DNA of 64,000 nucleotides from Microbacterium arborescens (GTDB lineage: Bacteria > Actinomycetota > Actinomycetes > Actinomycetales > Microbacteriaceae). The stretch spans positions 1,488,001 through 1,552,000 of the forward strand of contig NZ_CP128474.1 of NCBI RefSeq assembly GCF_030369635.1, in the 5' to 3' direction. A program made the position numbers and the translations under genes. Of this stretch, positions 1-8,498 are shown in pieces (position 1 is the stretch's first letter; each line of letters opens with the position of its first letter). The notes beneath the pieces were generated by a model that ran no database searches, was not told the origin of the DNA, and saw only the letters and a program-made list of their open reading frames with translations.

Positions 1-129
1 CGCACCACGGTGGGCGAGGCGACCATGGTGCAGGTGGCGATGCGGATCACCCTGCCGCTCATCGGGTTGGCGGGCATACCGGCCGCATGGGAGGTGACCG
101 CCCATGCACCGGCCGACGACGGAGAGTGA
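1..129 (+). CDS. TadE-like pilus assembly protein, C-terminal end (partial)
   Basis: An open frame enters from the left edge and stops at 127-129. The 42 visible residues hold a hydrophobic segment ending in Pro-Ala-Ala-Trp, then a short acidic tail. Family assignment rests mainly on position. The next two genes are TadE/TadG-like pseudopilin-type proteins, and actinobacterial tad loci usually encode several such small membrane proteins in a row. The frame overlaps the next gene by 26 nt, which suggests translational coupling. Too little is visible to name it firmly. Confidence 0.5.
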   Translation, partial: RTTVGEATMVQVAMRITLPLIGLAGIPAAWEVTAHAPADDGE

Positions 130-559
130 ACGACACCGAAACGACGACGGCTCCGCGTCGCTCGAGTTCCTGACCGCCGGACTCATCCTGCTCGTCCCCG
201 TCGTCTACCTGATCGTCTCACTCGGAATCGTGCAGTCGCACACGTTCGCCGCCCAGGCGGCTGCGCGACACGTCGCCCGTGCGATCGCGACAGCCGCGGA
301 TGTCGCTCAGGCCGATACGCGTGTCGACGCGATCACGCAGGCGATCGCCGCCGAGTACGGAATGACGGCCGACGACCTCGCGCTCGCCGTCGAGTGTTCG
401 GGCAGCGGTCCCTGCCCCGGAGCGGGTGAGATCGTTCGCGTCACGGCGCGCACCGACGCGGTGCTGCCGCTCGTGCCTCCCGTACTCGGCCTCGACCGGC
501 TCGCCCGTGTTCCGATCGAGGCGACCGCGGTGCAACGGATGCCGCGGGTGTGGGGCTGA
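104..559 (+). CDS. TadE-family minor pilin-like protein
   Basis: This 151-residue protein has the TadE layout: a short polar N-terminus, then Gly-Ser-Ala-Ser-Leu-Glu-Phe at about residues 16-22 leading into one hydrophobic helix (about 22-46), then a soluble domain outside the membrane. The Glu just before or inside the helix is typical of pseudopilins cut by a prepilin peptidase. Two cysteines (Cys-Ser-Gly-Ser-Gly-Pro-Cys) lie near residue 98 and may form a disulfide. The predicted role is a minor component of a Flp/Tad pilus or a related secretion machine. It overlaps the upstream partial gene and is followed 2 nt later by the next tad-like gene. Confidence 0.75.
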   Translation: MHRPTTESERHRNDDGSASLEFLTAGLILLVPVVYLIVSLGIVQSHTFAAQAAARHVARAIATAADVAQADTRVDAITQAIAAEYGMTADDLALAVECSGSGPCPGAGEIVRVTARTDAVLPLVPPVLGLDRLARVPIEATAVQRMPRVWG

Positions 560-561
560 TC

Positions 562-978
562 GTGAAGAGACGGTCCCGCCTGGGGAACGAGGGGAGCGTG
601 CTGCCGCTCACGCTCGGCTACGCCCTCCTCGCCATCGCGCTGGTGCTCGTCAGCGTCGACGCGATGAGCCTCTACCTCGCGCACAAACGCGCGGACACGG
701 TCGCGGAGGCCGCAGCGCTGGCGGCATCCGACGGGTTCACCTTCGTCGTCGAAGGCGGCTCACCGCGCGCGCGACTCGACCCGGCCGACGTCCATGACCT
801 GGCCGCCGAGGTCATCGCGGCGTCCGTCGACGCGACGCTCGTCGATGCCGCCACGCCCGATGGCGTATCCGCTCGCGTCACCGTGGCCACGGTGTGGCAT
901 CCCCCCGTGGCGTCCCTGTTCGTGCCCGACGGCGTACGGATCGAGGCGACGGCGACGAGCCGCACCGTGCTGCGCTGA
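562..978 (+). CDS. TadE/TadG-like protein of the tad locus
   Basis: A GTG at 562, two bases after the previous stop, is the likely start; an in-frame GTG at 550 is the alternative. The roughly 138-residue product starts with a basic stretch, then Gly-Ser-Val-Leu-Pro-Leu-Thr leading into one hydrophobic helix. A following segment, His-Lys-Arg-Ala-Asp-Thr-Val-Ala-Glu-Ala-Ala-Ala-Leu-Ala, matches the heptad-like region seen after the membrane helix in TadG-type and helicase/secretion-neighbourhood TadE-like proteins. It probably ends the pilus operon, since the next gene has its own promoter and an unrelated function. Confidence 0.7.
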   Translation: MKRRSRLGNEGSVLPLTLGYALLAIALVLVSVDAMSLYLAHKRADTVAEAAALAASDGFTFVVEGGSPRARLDPADVHDLAAEVIAASVDATLVDAATPDGVSARVTVATVWHPPVASLFVPDGVRIEATATSRTVLR

Positions 979-1032
979 GTCCGCGATGCGCGGTCATTCC
1001 GCAACCTCCTTCCCGGCACAAATCGCGCTGGA

Positions 1033-1067
1033 TAGGGTCGAGGGACCGGCTATGCGTGGAGGGGGAG
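1033..1067 (+). promoter_or_regulatory. Promoter -10 and strong RBS for the GAF-PP2C gene
   Basis: TAGGGT at 1033-1038 fits the actinobacterial TANNNT -10 pattern. A purine-rich Shine-Dalgarno, GGAGGGGGAG at 1058-1067, lies 7 nt before the ATG at 1075. No convincing -35 is visible. The gene therefore appears to be transcribed apart from the tad genes. Confidence 0.5.
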
Positions 1068-1074
1068 CCCGCTC

Positions 1075-2247
1075 ATGACCCAGCAACTCGATGTCGACGA
1101 CGACGCGGTGACGCGACTCGGCCTGATGGACACCGCCCCGGAGGAGCGCTTCGACCGCATCACGCGGCTCGCGCGCGAGATGTTCGACGTCGACTATGCC
1201 GTCGTCAACGTCGTGAACTCCGAGACGGTGTTCACGAAGTCGCAGCCGGCGGAGTCCGATTTCACGCACACCCCGATCGAGGACTCGTTCTGCGGCGAGG
1301 CCGTCAAGCAGCCCGCCGTGCTCGAGGTGCGCGACGGGCGCGCCGACCCGCGGTTCGCCGACCGTGCGATCGTCGCCGAGCACGGCATCCGCTTCTACGC
1401 GGGCTTTCCGATCCACACGGACGCGGGGGAGACCGTCGGCACGCTCTGCCTGCTCGACACCTCGCCCCGCGAGCTCAGCGACACCGACCGCGACGCCTTC
1501 GAGCGCTTCGGTCTCTGGGCTCAGGCTGAGATGCGCATGGACGACCCCGACGGCGCCGGATCGGTGCCGCTGCCCGAGGGCGCCACGGTCCCCGCCGTAC
1601 GCGATGACCGCCTTACGGCGGGAGAGGTCCGCCTCGCCGCCCTGGCGATCCCGCACGGGCAGGTGAGCGGCGACCGCAGCAGCTGGCAGCAGCTCGGCGA
1701 CCGCATCATCGTCACCCTCGCCGACGTGATGGGCAAGGGCGAGGAGGCAGGCGGTTTCGCTGAGGAACTGATCGGCGCGCTCCAACAGCGTGCTCACCTC
1801 GACCCCGTCGAGGCGATGCTGTCGGTCGAGGACTACGCCCGCCACGACAAGCGCTACCGTGACACCTTCGCGACCCTGTTCCACGCGGTGATCGACACCC
1901 GGAGCGGCCGCGTGGCCTACGTCGACGCCGGTCACGGACTCACCCTGCTGCTCCGCGCCGACGGCACGAGCGAACGTCTGAGCTCACGCAACCTGCCGCT
2001 CGGCCTCCGCCCGTCCGATGCCGATTGGGAGGCAGGCGAGACCGTGGTCGGTCACGGCGACCTCATCATCTCCGTCTCGGATGGCGCCCTCGACGCCTAC
2101 GACTCCACGCTCGACAGCCTGCGCCTGATCGGCGAAGACCTGCGCCGTGCGGCCGAGCCCGACGCGTTCTTCGACGAGCTCTCGATCCGCGTCTCCGAAC
2201 ACACCGTCGACGACGATGTGACCGCAGTCGTCATCTCCGTGCGCTGA
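1075..2247 (+). CDS. GAF-domain PP2C (SpoIIE/RsbU-type) serine phosphatase
   Basis: The 390-residue protein joins an N-terminal GAF sensor domain (about residues 15-150) to a C-terminal SpoIIE-type phosphatase (about 180-390). Metal-binding positions are visible as Ser-Gly-Asp (198-200), Asp-Val-Met-Gly-Lys-Gly (217-222), a Ser-Asp-Gly near residue 342, and the terminal Asp-Asp-Asp-Val-Thr-Ala. Such enzymes dephosphorylate STAS-domain antagonists in partner-switching pathways. A STAS protein and an RsbW-like kinase are encoded just beyond its convergent neighbour, so they are its likely partners. The GAF domain would sense an unknown small molecule or redox signal. No membrane segment is present. 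Family call is firm; the partner is inferred. Confidence 0.88.
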   Translation: MTQQLDVDDDAVTRLGLMDTAPEERFDRITRLAREMFDVDYAVVNVVNSETVFTKSQPAESDFTHTPIEDSFCGEAVKQPAVLEVRDGRADPRFADRAIVAEHGIRFYAGFPIHTDAGETVGTLCLLDTSPRELSDTDRDAFERFGLWAQAEMRMDDPDGAGSVPLPEGATVPAVRDDRLTAGEVRLAALAIPHGQVSGDRSSWQQLGDRIIVTLADVMGKGEEAGGFAEELIGALQQRAHLDPVEAMLSVEDYARHDKRYRDTFATLFHAVIDTRSGRVAYVDAGHGLTLLLRADGTSERLSSRNLPLGLRPSDADWEAGETVVGHGDLIISVSDGALDAYDSTLDSLRLIGEDLRRAAEPDAFFDELSIRVSEHTVDDDVTAVVISVR

Positions 2248-2268
2248 CCTGCGTCGATCGCCCCGAGC

Positions 2269-4803
2269 TCAGCGGGGGATCACCGAGAACAGGAACCGCC
2301 GTCGCACCATCAGGTAGATGAGCGCGATGACGGCGGTGTGGATGAGCGTCCCCTGCCAGAAGCTCTGCCGGTCGAGGCCGGGGATGTTCGCGACGGCGAG
2401 CACGAAGAAGACGTGCACGATGAAGACGTAGAGGCTCGCCTGGCCCAGCGGGATCCACAGCCAGCCCATGACCGCGTTGATCGGCTTCCAGGCCACCGTG
2501 AGCACGGCATAGCTGCAGGTGATCACGAGGACCAGGTCGAGCAGGCGCCCCCAGTGCAGATCGATGCGCGGGTAGCCGGAGTCGTACAGCATCGCGTAAA
2601 GACCAGCGGGGAAGGGGGCTGACTCGAACCCGAAGCTGTCGCCCGCCCAAAGGTAGACGAGGAACCCGGCGTAGCCGACGACGAAGATTCCGACGAAGAT
2701 CTTCCCCGGTCTCGAGGTGAGCGCCCGGATGATCGGTCGCCGGTAGTACCCGATGACGAGTCCGTGCGTGAACAGCACCTGCCAGGCCAGCAGCGGGAAT
2801 ACGGCGTTGAACTGCGACGGCAGCGGCGACAGCTCCGGCATCGTGATGTGGAGGGCGTACAGGCCCCAGCTCCCCGCGAGGACGAGCCACCACAGGCGCC
2901 GCCGGATGAGCCACATGAGGGCCGGATAGGCCAGACTCAGGACGACGAACAGGCCCATGATGTTGAACGGCCACGGCCCCATCTCGAGCAGGAGCAGCTG
3001 ACGCACTGCGTACCAGGGCGGCGGGTAGTCGAGCAGGCGGTCGGCGTTCGGGTAGAGATCGTAGACGCGCCCGGTCGTGGTCTGCCCGTCCTCCCCGGTG
3101 CCTCGGTCGGTGAACGTCATGATCGCGGACGCGTCGATGAACGGCACGAAGCTGACGACGAAGATCAGCAGGATGACGGCGAGGGCGACGAGGTACTGCT
3201 TCCGCGCCCGCGCCCACGCTGCGAGAGTCGCGCCCCATTCGCCGCCTCGTTTGACTGCCGCGGGGAAAACCATGCCGAGGACGACGCCGCTCAGGAGCAC
3301 GAACAGCTCCGCGCCCGTGATGGCGCCGATGATATTCAGCGATGCGAAGGAGTACGGGCTCAGCACCTCGATGTGCGTCACGACGACCACGATGATGACG
3401 AAGCCCCGCATCATGTCGATGCGCAGGTCGCGAGTCGCGGAATCGTCGGGGTAGCGCCACGACGGCAGCATCCGTCCCACGATCCCCGAGACGAGGAACG
3501 CGATGGCGAGCACGACGGCGGCGCCGGTGATCCAATTCATCTCGTCGTTGCCCTCGCGCACCTGCACGGTGCTGGCCGAGGCCTGCTCGGGGGTGACCAC
3601 GTCGGTGATCGGACTCCACTGCACCTGCCCGGATGCCGCGAGGTCGGCGCGGAACGCGCTCGCCAGCTCACCCGAGGCGGTTAGACGCCAGTCGACTTCC
3701 TGCGCGCCCGCCTCGGCTTCCTCGCGCACGGCCTCGAGCCAGGTGACCGCGGTGATCCGCGGGTGGTCGGGCAGCTCGGCGAGCACCTGGCGCCACCAGC
3801 CCTGCTTGACGGCGAGCTCGGTGTTTCCGTCGAGTGAGAAGTCGTAGAGCGCGCCGGTGTCGAGCAGAAGGTCCCGGCTCTCGCCCGCCGCGAACCTGTC
3901 GTAGAAGGTCTCCGCCTGCGGCACGGTGTAGCCCCACTGCTCGTCGAGGCGCGCGGCCACCTCACCCTCGTCGGGAGCACTGTTCGACACGAGCGGCACG
4001 TCGCGACCCGCGGCGGCACCCGACTCGCCCTTGCCGAAGTAGAACATCGTCAGGCCTACCCGGTCGACGGCATCCGCGTCGGGGAAGTAGGGGCTGTACG
4101 GGTCGTCGGCCTCGGTCAGCAGTCCGTCCGCGTCGGTGTCGAGCGCACGAAGGTCCGCGGGGGAGAGGTCGTCGAGGCGCCCGTCGGCGCGCTCGAAGGG
4201 GTACCCCGCGCCGTACGACGGGGCCCAGACCATCTCCGCGCCCGACCGGCCGTCGTGGACGGCGTCGGCCACCGTCTCGAAGGCGCGCACGAACTCCCGC
4301 GGCTGCTGCCCCCACGAGGTCCACGAGCCGTTCATCTCGGGGGCGAATCGCACCAGATGGTGCGTGTCGTAGTCGGCCTGCATCGTCTCGAGCATCGCGT
4401 TGAACGCCGCGGCATCCTCGCGCGTGAGGTCTGAGAGCGAAGCCCGGGGCTCCATGCTCAGAATCAGCACCGCCCCCTGGGCGGCAGCCGCGGTGGCAGC
4501 ACGAGACCAGTCCTGCCGAGCCTTGTCGTCGAGCGGGTACGACAGGCGGATGGCGTAGCTCGCGGGCGTCTCGCCGAGTCGGTCGGCGTATCCGTCGGGC
4601 CCGTCGGACCCCCAGTCGAGCTCGGCGCCGAACCACAGCCCGTCTTGCGCGACGCCCGCTGTCCCCGGGTCGGGGGCTGCCGCGGCATCCGGACCCGCGC
4701 CCGTGTCGGCAACGGCAGCCGGCGCCGCGATCAGAGCAGCGGCGACCGCGAAAGCGAGGGCTGTCAGTGTCCGTCTCAGGCGTCGTCTCACTCGCGACGG
4801 CAC
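2269..4803 (-). CDS. GH26-like glycoside hydrolase fused to OpgC-type membrane acyltransferase
   Basis: The protein has about 844 residues. A GTG at 4803 is preferred because GGAG lies 6 nt upstream (4813-4810); GTG at 4815 is an alternative. An Arg-rich signal sequence (about 1-33) is followed by a roughly 350-residue extracellular domain. It carries Phe-Ala-Pro-Glu-Met-Asn-Gly-Ser-Trp, resembling the acid/base motif of GH26 and related barrel hydrolases (Glu at about 156). From about residue 421 there are ten or so hydrophobic helices. The second begins after Arg-Ile-Asp-Met-Met-Arg-Gly and includes a His in the membrane, as in OpgC polysaccharide succinyltransferases. It is encoded 3-prime of the RsbW-like gene and overlaps its end. 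Likely role: trimming and acylating the polymer made by the nearby glycosyltransferase. Confidence 0.78.
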   Translation of the reverse strand: MPSRVRRRLRRTLTALAFAVAAALIAAPAAVADTGAGPDAAAAPDPGTAGVAQDGLWFGAELDWGSDGPDGYADRLGETPASYAIRLSYPLDDKARQDWSRAATAAAAQGAVLILSMEPRASLSDLTREDAAAFNAMLETMQADYDTHHLVRFAPEMNGSWTSWGQQPREFVRAFETVADAVHDGRSGAEMVWAPSYGAGYPFERADGRLDDLSPADLRALDTDADGLLTEADDPYSPYFPDADAVDRVGLTMFYFGKGESGAAAGRDVPLVSNSAPDEGEVAARLDEQWGYTVPQAETFYDRFAAGESRDLLLDTGALYDFSLDGNTELAVKQGWWRQVLAELPDHPRITAVTWLEAVREEAEAGAQEVDWRLTASGELASAFRADLAASGQVQWSPITDVVTPEQASASTVQVREGNDEMNWITGAAVVLAIAFLVSGIVGRMLPSWRYPDDSATRDLRIDMMRGFVIIVVVVTHIEVLSPYSFASLNIIGAITGAELFVLLSGVVLGMVFPAAVKRGGEWGATLAAWARARKQYLVALAVILLIFVVSFVPFIDASAIMTFTDRGTGEDGQTTTGRVYDLYPNADRLLDYPPPWYAVRQLLLLEMGPWPFNIMGLFVVLSLAYPALMWLIRRRLWWLVLAGSWGLYALHITMPELSPLPSQFNAVFPLLAWQVLFTHGLVIGYYRRPIIRALTSRPGKIFVGIFVVGYAGFLVYLWAGDSFGFESAPFPAGLYAMLYDSGYPRIDLHWGRLLDLVLVITCSYAVLTVAWKPINAVMGWLWIPLGQASLYVFIVHVFFVLAVANIPGLDRQSFWQGTLIHTAVIALIYLMVRRRFLFSVIPR

Positions 4804-5207
4804 TCGAGACTCCACACGTTGCGCCCGTTCTCGTAGCGGTAGTCGAGCGCGTCGACGCTCGCGAGCGCGAGAGCGAGTCCGCGGCCGTCTTCGGCATCGG
4901 CCGTCGCCATCGTCACCGCACTGAGGTCGAGTTCGGCCGGCTGCGCGTCATCCTCGAACGTCGCTGTCAGCGCGTCGCGCGTGGCGTGGACATCGAGCGT
5001 GAAGTGGCGCCCCTCGGCGCCCCGCGCCGCGACGGTGTGCTCGACGATGTTGCCGGCGATCTCCACGACGGCGGTCTCGAAGGCGAAACGCACGCGCGGC
5101 GCGACCTCGCCTACCTCGTCCCACCACGATGCGAGGAGGTCGTGCACCGCCTCGACGCTCTCGAGCGTGACCTCGGCGACGAGCCTCCGGTGCACGTCGT
5201 CATCCAT
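4788..5207 (-). CDS. RsbW/SpoIIAB-like serine kinase (HATPase domain)
   Basis: This 139-residue protein is a stand-alone HATPase_c_2 domain of anti-sigma-factor kinase type. The N box is Glu-Ile-Ala-Gly-Asn (Glu49, Asn53) and the G1 box is Asp-Gly-Arg-Gly-Leu (107-111). It should phosphorylate the STAS protein encoded immediately upstream, whose gene overlaps this one by 8 nt. The gene downstream overlaps its end, so the three are coupled. No sigma factor is encoded within many kilobases. The target held by this kinase may thus be an unlinked sigma factor or an enzyme of the polysaccharide machinery. Confidence 0.85.
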   Translation of the reverse strand: MDDDVHRRLVAEVTLESVEAVHDLLASWWDEVGEVAPRVRFAFETAVVEIAGNIVEHTVAARGAEGRHFTLDVHATRDALTATFEDDAQPAELDLSAVTMATADAEDGRGLALALASVDALDYRYENGRNVWSLECRRE

Positions 5208-5535
5208 CGAGAGCGTCCTGCACGGTCGCGCGCGGCCGGAGCACGCGGTCGAGGTTCGTCAGGCCGAGCACCATCGTCACTTGTTCGCTCGGAGCGGCCA
5301 GCCGCAGGTCGCCGCCGCCTTGTCGGGCGGTCTTGAGGCACGCGACGAGCGCGCCCAGGCCCGACGAGTCGATGAAGGCGACGTCGGAGAGGTCGACGAC
5401 CACCGGCGATGCGCCCGCGGCGGCGATCTCCTCGGTCATCCGTTCGCGGAAAGGCCGCGCAGAGACCATGGTGAGTCGGCCGTGGGGGCGGACGATCCGA
5501 CCGTTGTCGCGCACGTCGATATCGAGGTCCAGCAT
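5200..5535 (-). CDS. STAS-domain anti-sigma factor antagonist (RsbV/SpoIIAA-like)
   Basis: The 111 residues form a single STAS domain. The conserved phosphorylation loop reads Phe-Ile-Asp-Ser-Ser-Gly-Leu-Gly (54-61), with the acceptor serine at 57 or 58, the position phosphorylated in SpoIIAA. In partner switching the unphosphorylated form binds the RsbW-like kinase and frees its client. The gene starts 3 nt after the glycosyltransferase stop codon and overlaps the kinase gene by 8 nt. Synthesis of the switch is therefore tied to synthesis of the glycosyltransferase. The PP2C phosphatase encoded at 1075-2247 is its probable reactivator. Confidence 0.88.
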   Translation of the reverse strand: MLDLDIDVRDNGRIVRPHGRLTMVSARPFRERMTEEIAAAGASPVVVDLSDVAFIDSSGLGALVACLKTARQGGGDLRLAAPSEQVTMVLGLTNLDRVLRPRATVQDALDG

Positions 5536-5538
5536 GGG

Positions 5539-7545
5539 TCAGGTCTCCTTCAGTTCCAGATGAGCCGGCGGCCGGTAGAGCACGGCGCGGATGATGATGC
5601 TGAAGACCATCAGGTCGTACAGCACCCAGACGATGTTGATGAGGGGCGCGATGCCCTGGGCCTGACCGACGGCGTACCGGATGCCGACGGCGACGAGCGA
5701 CAGGACGAGCGCGGCCATGGCGATCAGCTGGGGCTTCACGAGGTCCCACCGCGGGCTGTCCTCGGTGGCGCGGGTCTTCGGTGTGACGGCGAAGCCGAGG
5801 GCTCGACCGCGGTAGACATTCGCGAACGCGGTCGTCACGGAGCGGATCCAGACGGGGAAGAGCGCGAGAGAGTACTGCGCTCCGCGCCACGTGGGGCGTC
5901 CGTTGGCGACGACGAGGAAGAGCAGCTGATTGAGGAGGAAGAAGGGGATGAACCGTGCGAAGAAGTCGACGCTCCATGCCTGCACCGGCATGACCCCGAA
6001 CGTCAGATAGAGCACCGGCGCGGCGATGTAGACGATGCCGGCGAAGCCGGCCAGGTAGCTCCACATCGTGCCGAAGTACATGATGCGCTGGCCCCAGCTG
6101 AGGCTGCGTTGCACGAGGGGGTTCTCGCGGAACATCACCTGCATGGTGCCCTGTGCCCACCGGAGGCGCTGCGTCAGCATCGTGGGAAGGTCTTCGGGAG
6201 CAAGGCCCTCGGCGAGCACCTCGTCGTGGTACACCGACTTCCAACCGAGCCCGTGCAGCCGCATGGACGTCGCCATGTCCTCGGTCACCGAGATGGTCGC
6301 GAGGGGCATGATGGCCTGCGCCTCCTCGTCGCGTCCGACGTCGAACGCCGAGACGAGCATGCTGATCGACTCGAGCGCGGCGAGCGGTGACAGACTGCGA
6401 TCGCCCAGAGCGTCGAGGGTGACCTCGTCGATGACGGCGAGGGCCTCCGTGTCGGCGGTGAGCTCCGCGAGCGCACGCAGCTCTGCGCGGACGTCGGACA
6501 CATCCTGGTCGCTCAACTCACGGCGGACGCGGTCGATCCGGCTCTGGAACGCATAGGTCACGTCGGCGAGCGCGTCACCGCGCGCGATCTCGGCCTTCAC
6601 CTGATCGAGAGCGTCTTCGACGGTGTCGAGGGCGGCGGCGATGCGGGGGTCGGAACCGTGGTCGCGGCGTGCACGAGTCAGCACCCGGCGCGACGACCGC
6701 ACGCCGCGATTGACGGCCAGCGTCACTTCATCGACGTAGCGCGAGACGCCGAGCTGCATGAGGGCTTCGCGGCGCAGGATCGCGTTGGACCCGCAGAAGA
6801 ACGCCGCGTTCCAGCCGTCTTTGGACTGCTGGATCGGGCCATAGAACAGTGGGGCCTGGCTGCCGAGCGGGTCGCTGGGCGGTACGTTCACGAACCACTG
6901 CGGCGTCTGGACGAGGGCGACCTTGTCGTCCATGAACCAGCCGAGTGCCCGATCGAGGATTCTCGGCGAAGGCACTTGGTCGGCGTCGAGGATCAGCAGG
7001 AACTCGCCCTCCGTCACCATGAGGGCGTTGTTGATGTTCCCGGCCTTCGCGTGGCGTGGCCGGTCACGCCACGCCTGCGACCTGGTGACGACGCCGATGC
7101 CCTCCGCCTCGGCGAGACGGCGGAGCTCGGGTCGATCGCCGTCGTCGAGGATCCACGTCTCATGCGGGTAGCTGATGGCCTGCGCGGCACGGGCCGTGCG
7201 CATGACGAGGTCGAGCGGTTCGTTGTAGGTCGTGACGAGGACGTCGACGGTGACCTCGCGTGTCAAGGGCGGCGCGTCGTGGCGTTCGCGCAGACGCCAG
7301 GCGCCGATAGCGAAGATGAGCGAGTCGATGAGGCTGTATGTCTCCGCGAGCACGAGCGGCACGGCTATCCACCACGCCTCCCAGTTCACCGAGGCGAGCC
7401 AGCGCCACACGATGTAGTTCAGGCCGGAGATCGCTGCGAGGAGAACCACGAGGCGGATCAGCGCGAGGCGCCGGGCCGACCTCTTCGAGCGGCGCGCCAC
7501 ATCGCGCCGCGTACCCTCGCGGCCAAGTGTCGTTTCGACGACCAT
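5539..7545 (-). CDS. Cellulose synthase-like (BcsA-type) GT2 membrane glycosyltransferase
   Basis: A start at ATG 7545 is chosen because a GGGAG Shine-Dalgarno precedes it; the product is then 668 residues. Two N-terminal helices (about 28-80) precede a processive GT2 domain. Its motifs are Asp-Asp-Gly (134-136), Asp-Ala-Asp (187-189), Phe-Phe-Cys-Gly-Ser-Asn (249-254), Thr-Glu-Asp (421-423) and Gln-Arg-Leu-Arg-Trp (459-463), followed by several membrane helices. About 140-150 extra residues lie between the Cys-Gly-Ser and Thr-Glu-Asp motifs, where BcsA has about 30. They are charged and look helical. There is no PilZ domain, so no built-in c-di-GMP control is evident. The product is probably a beta-linked exopolysaccharide; the sugar cannot be told from sequence. 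Confidence 0.88.
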   Translation of the reverse strand: MVVETTLGREGTRRDVARRSKRSARRLALIRLVVLLAAISGLNYIVWRWLASVNWEAWWIAVPLVLAETYSLIDSLIFAIGAWRLRERHDAPPLTREVTVDVLVTTYNEPLDLVMRTARAAQAISYPHETWILDDGDRPELRRLAEAEGIGVVTRSQAWRDRPRHAKAGNINNALMVTEGEFLLILDADQVPSPRILDRALGWFMDDKVALVQTPQWFVNVPPSDPLGSQAPLFYGPIQQSKDGWNAAFFCGSNAILRREALMQLGVSRYVDEVTLAVNRGVRSSRRVLTRARRDHGSDPRIAAALDTVEDALDQVKAEIARGDALADVTYAFQSRIDRVRRELSDQDVSDVRAELRALAELTADTEALAVIDEVTLDALGDRSLSPLAALESISMLVSAFDVGRDEEAQAIMPLATISVTEDMATSMRLHGLGWKSVYHDEVLAEGLAPEDLPTMLTQRLRWAQGTMQVMFRENPLVQRSLSWGQRIMYFGTMWSYLAGFAGIVYIAAPVLYLTFGVMPVQAWSVDFFARFIPFFLLNQLLFLVVANGRPTWRGAQYSLALFPVWIRSVTTAFANVYRGRALGFAVTPKTRATEDSPRWDLVKPQLIAMAALVLSLVAVGIRYAVGQAQGIAPLINIVWVLYDLMVFSIIIRAVLYRPPAHLELKET

Positions 7546-7636
7546 TGATCTCCCTCGGTCGCAGCCCACGCTCTCAGGGGTCGTTCGCCAGACGAAACGG
7601 GTTGCGCCCGGGTGGCCGGTCACACCATGATTCGCC

Positions 7637-8497
7637 TCAGCAGTGGGTCATCACATGCTCAGGATCACCCTCAACGGTGAGGTCACGATCCCGGAGGACG
7701 ACGGACGCGGGGGTGGAGGGGTCAGCACATATCTCGGCCCAGGTCCGCGGCAGATTGTCGGTGTACTCGATGTCCACGACAGCCGTTCCGTAGACGTCGC
7801 GATACTCGTCGCACTCTCGATACGCTGCGCACTCCTCGACGACCGCGAAGTCGAAACCCGCCTCCTCGTGCAGCCGGGGTGCGAACTCCGCCGCGTTCTT
7901 CTGCCCGGCTGCGAGTCCCACGGCGTGGGCCGCATCGACGTAAGCAGCGGCGAGAGCGAGGTTCCCCTCGATGTCGAGGGCATCACCTGATCGCGTGAAG
8001 GAGTCGAGATTGTCGAACTCGACGGCATCGAAGCCCGACTCCGCGCATCCGCGGATCCACGTGGCCACCAGATCGAGGATCCGATCCCGCTTGTCTGCCG
8101 TGGACGGGTCGAGCAGCACCTCGTCGGGCCACTCCGGGTCGACGACGGGGGCTCCGGCGACCGTGAGGAGCAGGTCGCTCTCCCACAGGTCGAGCTCGCC
8201 GGGTTGCGTCTGGAACCCGTTCACGTAGCAGATCGAGTAGGCGCCGGCGGCGGGCTCGGATGCGCGGTCGCGGCCGACGATCCGAACGTCATCGGCAGTC
8301 GGGTAGGCGCCGCCGAGCTGATAGTCGGGGAGCCCGTCTGTCGGTGGCAGTGCGACGTCGCCCAGCAGGGGCGGACTCGCCGTGTCGTCGGCTCGCGTCT
8401 GCATCGGGGCGGTCGTGGCGCACCCCGCAAGCAGGGCGACAGCCAGCACCGCCGCGGCGGTAGCGGCGGTCGCGGAGAGTCGTCGCGCGGAGAGCAT
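7637..8497 (-). CDS. GH114-family lipoprotein, putative polysaccharide hydrolase
   Basis: The ATG at 8497 lies one base after the upstream stop and gives a 286-residue lipoprotein with the lipobox Leu-Leu-Ala-Gly-Cys near residue 25. The mature part matches the GH114 barrel. It has Tyr-Val-Asn-Gly-Phe-Gln, Phe-Asp-Ala-Val-Glu-Phe-Asp-Asn-Leu-Asp, and Gly-Leu-Ala-Ala-Gly-Gln-Lys-Asn-Ala, equivalent to the family's Glu-x-Asp-Asn and Lys-Asn motifs. Characterised GH114 enzymes cut alpha-1,4-galactosaminogalactan-type polymers, and a related domain occurs in PelA. Next to a synthase it may release, edit or size the secreted polymer. Substrate is inference. Confidence 0.8.
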   Translation of the reverse strand: MLSARRLSATAATAAAVLAVALLAGCATTAPMQTRADDTASPPLLGDVALPPTDGLPDYQLGGAYPTADDVRIVGRDRASEPAAGAYSICYVNGFQTQPGELDLWESDLLLTVAGAPVVDPEWPDEVLLDPSTADKRDRILDLVATWIRGCAESGFDAVEFDNLDSFTRSGDALDIEGNLALAAAYVDAAHAVGLAAGQKNAAEFAPRLHEEAGFDFAVVEECAAYRECDEYRDVYGTAVVDIEYTDNLPRTWAEICADPSTPASVVLRDRDLTVEGDPEHVMTHC

Positions 8498-8498
8498 G

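Noticed and set aside
7546..7636. SigB/SigF-type promoter before the glycosyltransferase gene
   Set aside because: A GTTT is present, but no GGGTA-like -10 follows at the right distance, so a direct link to a stress sigma factor is not supported.
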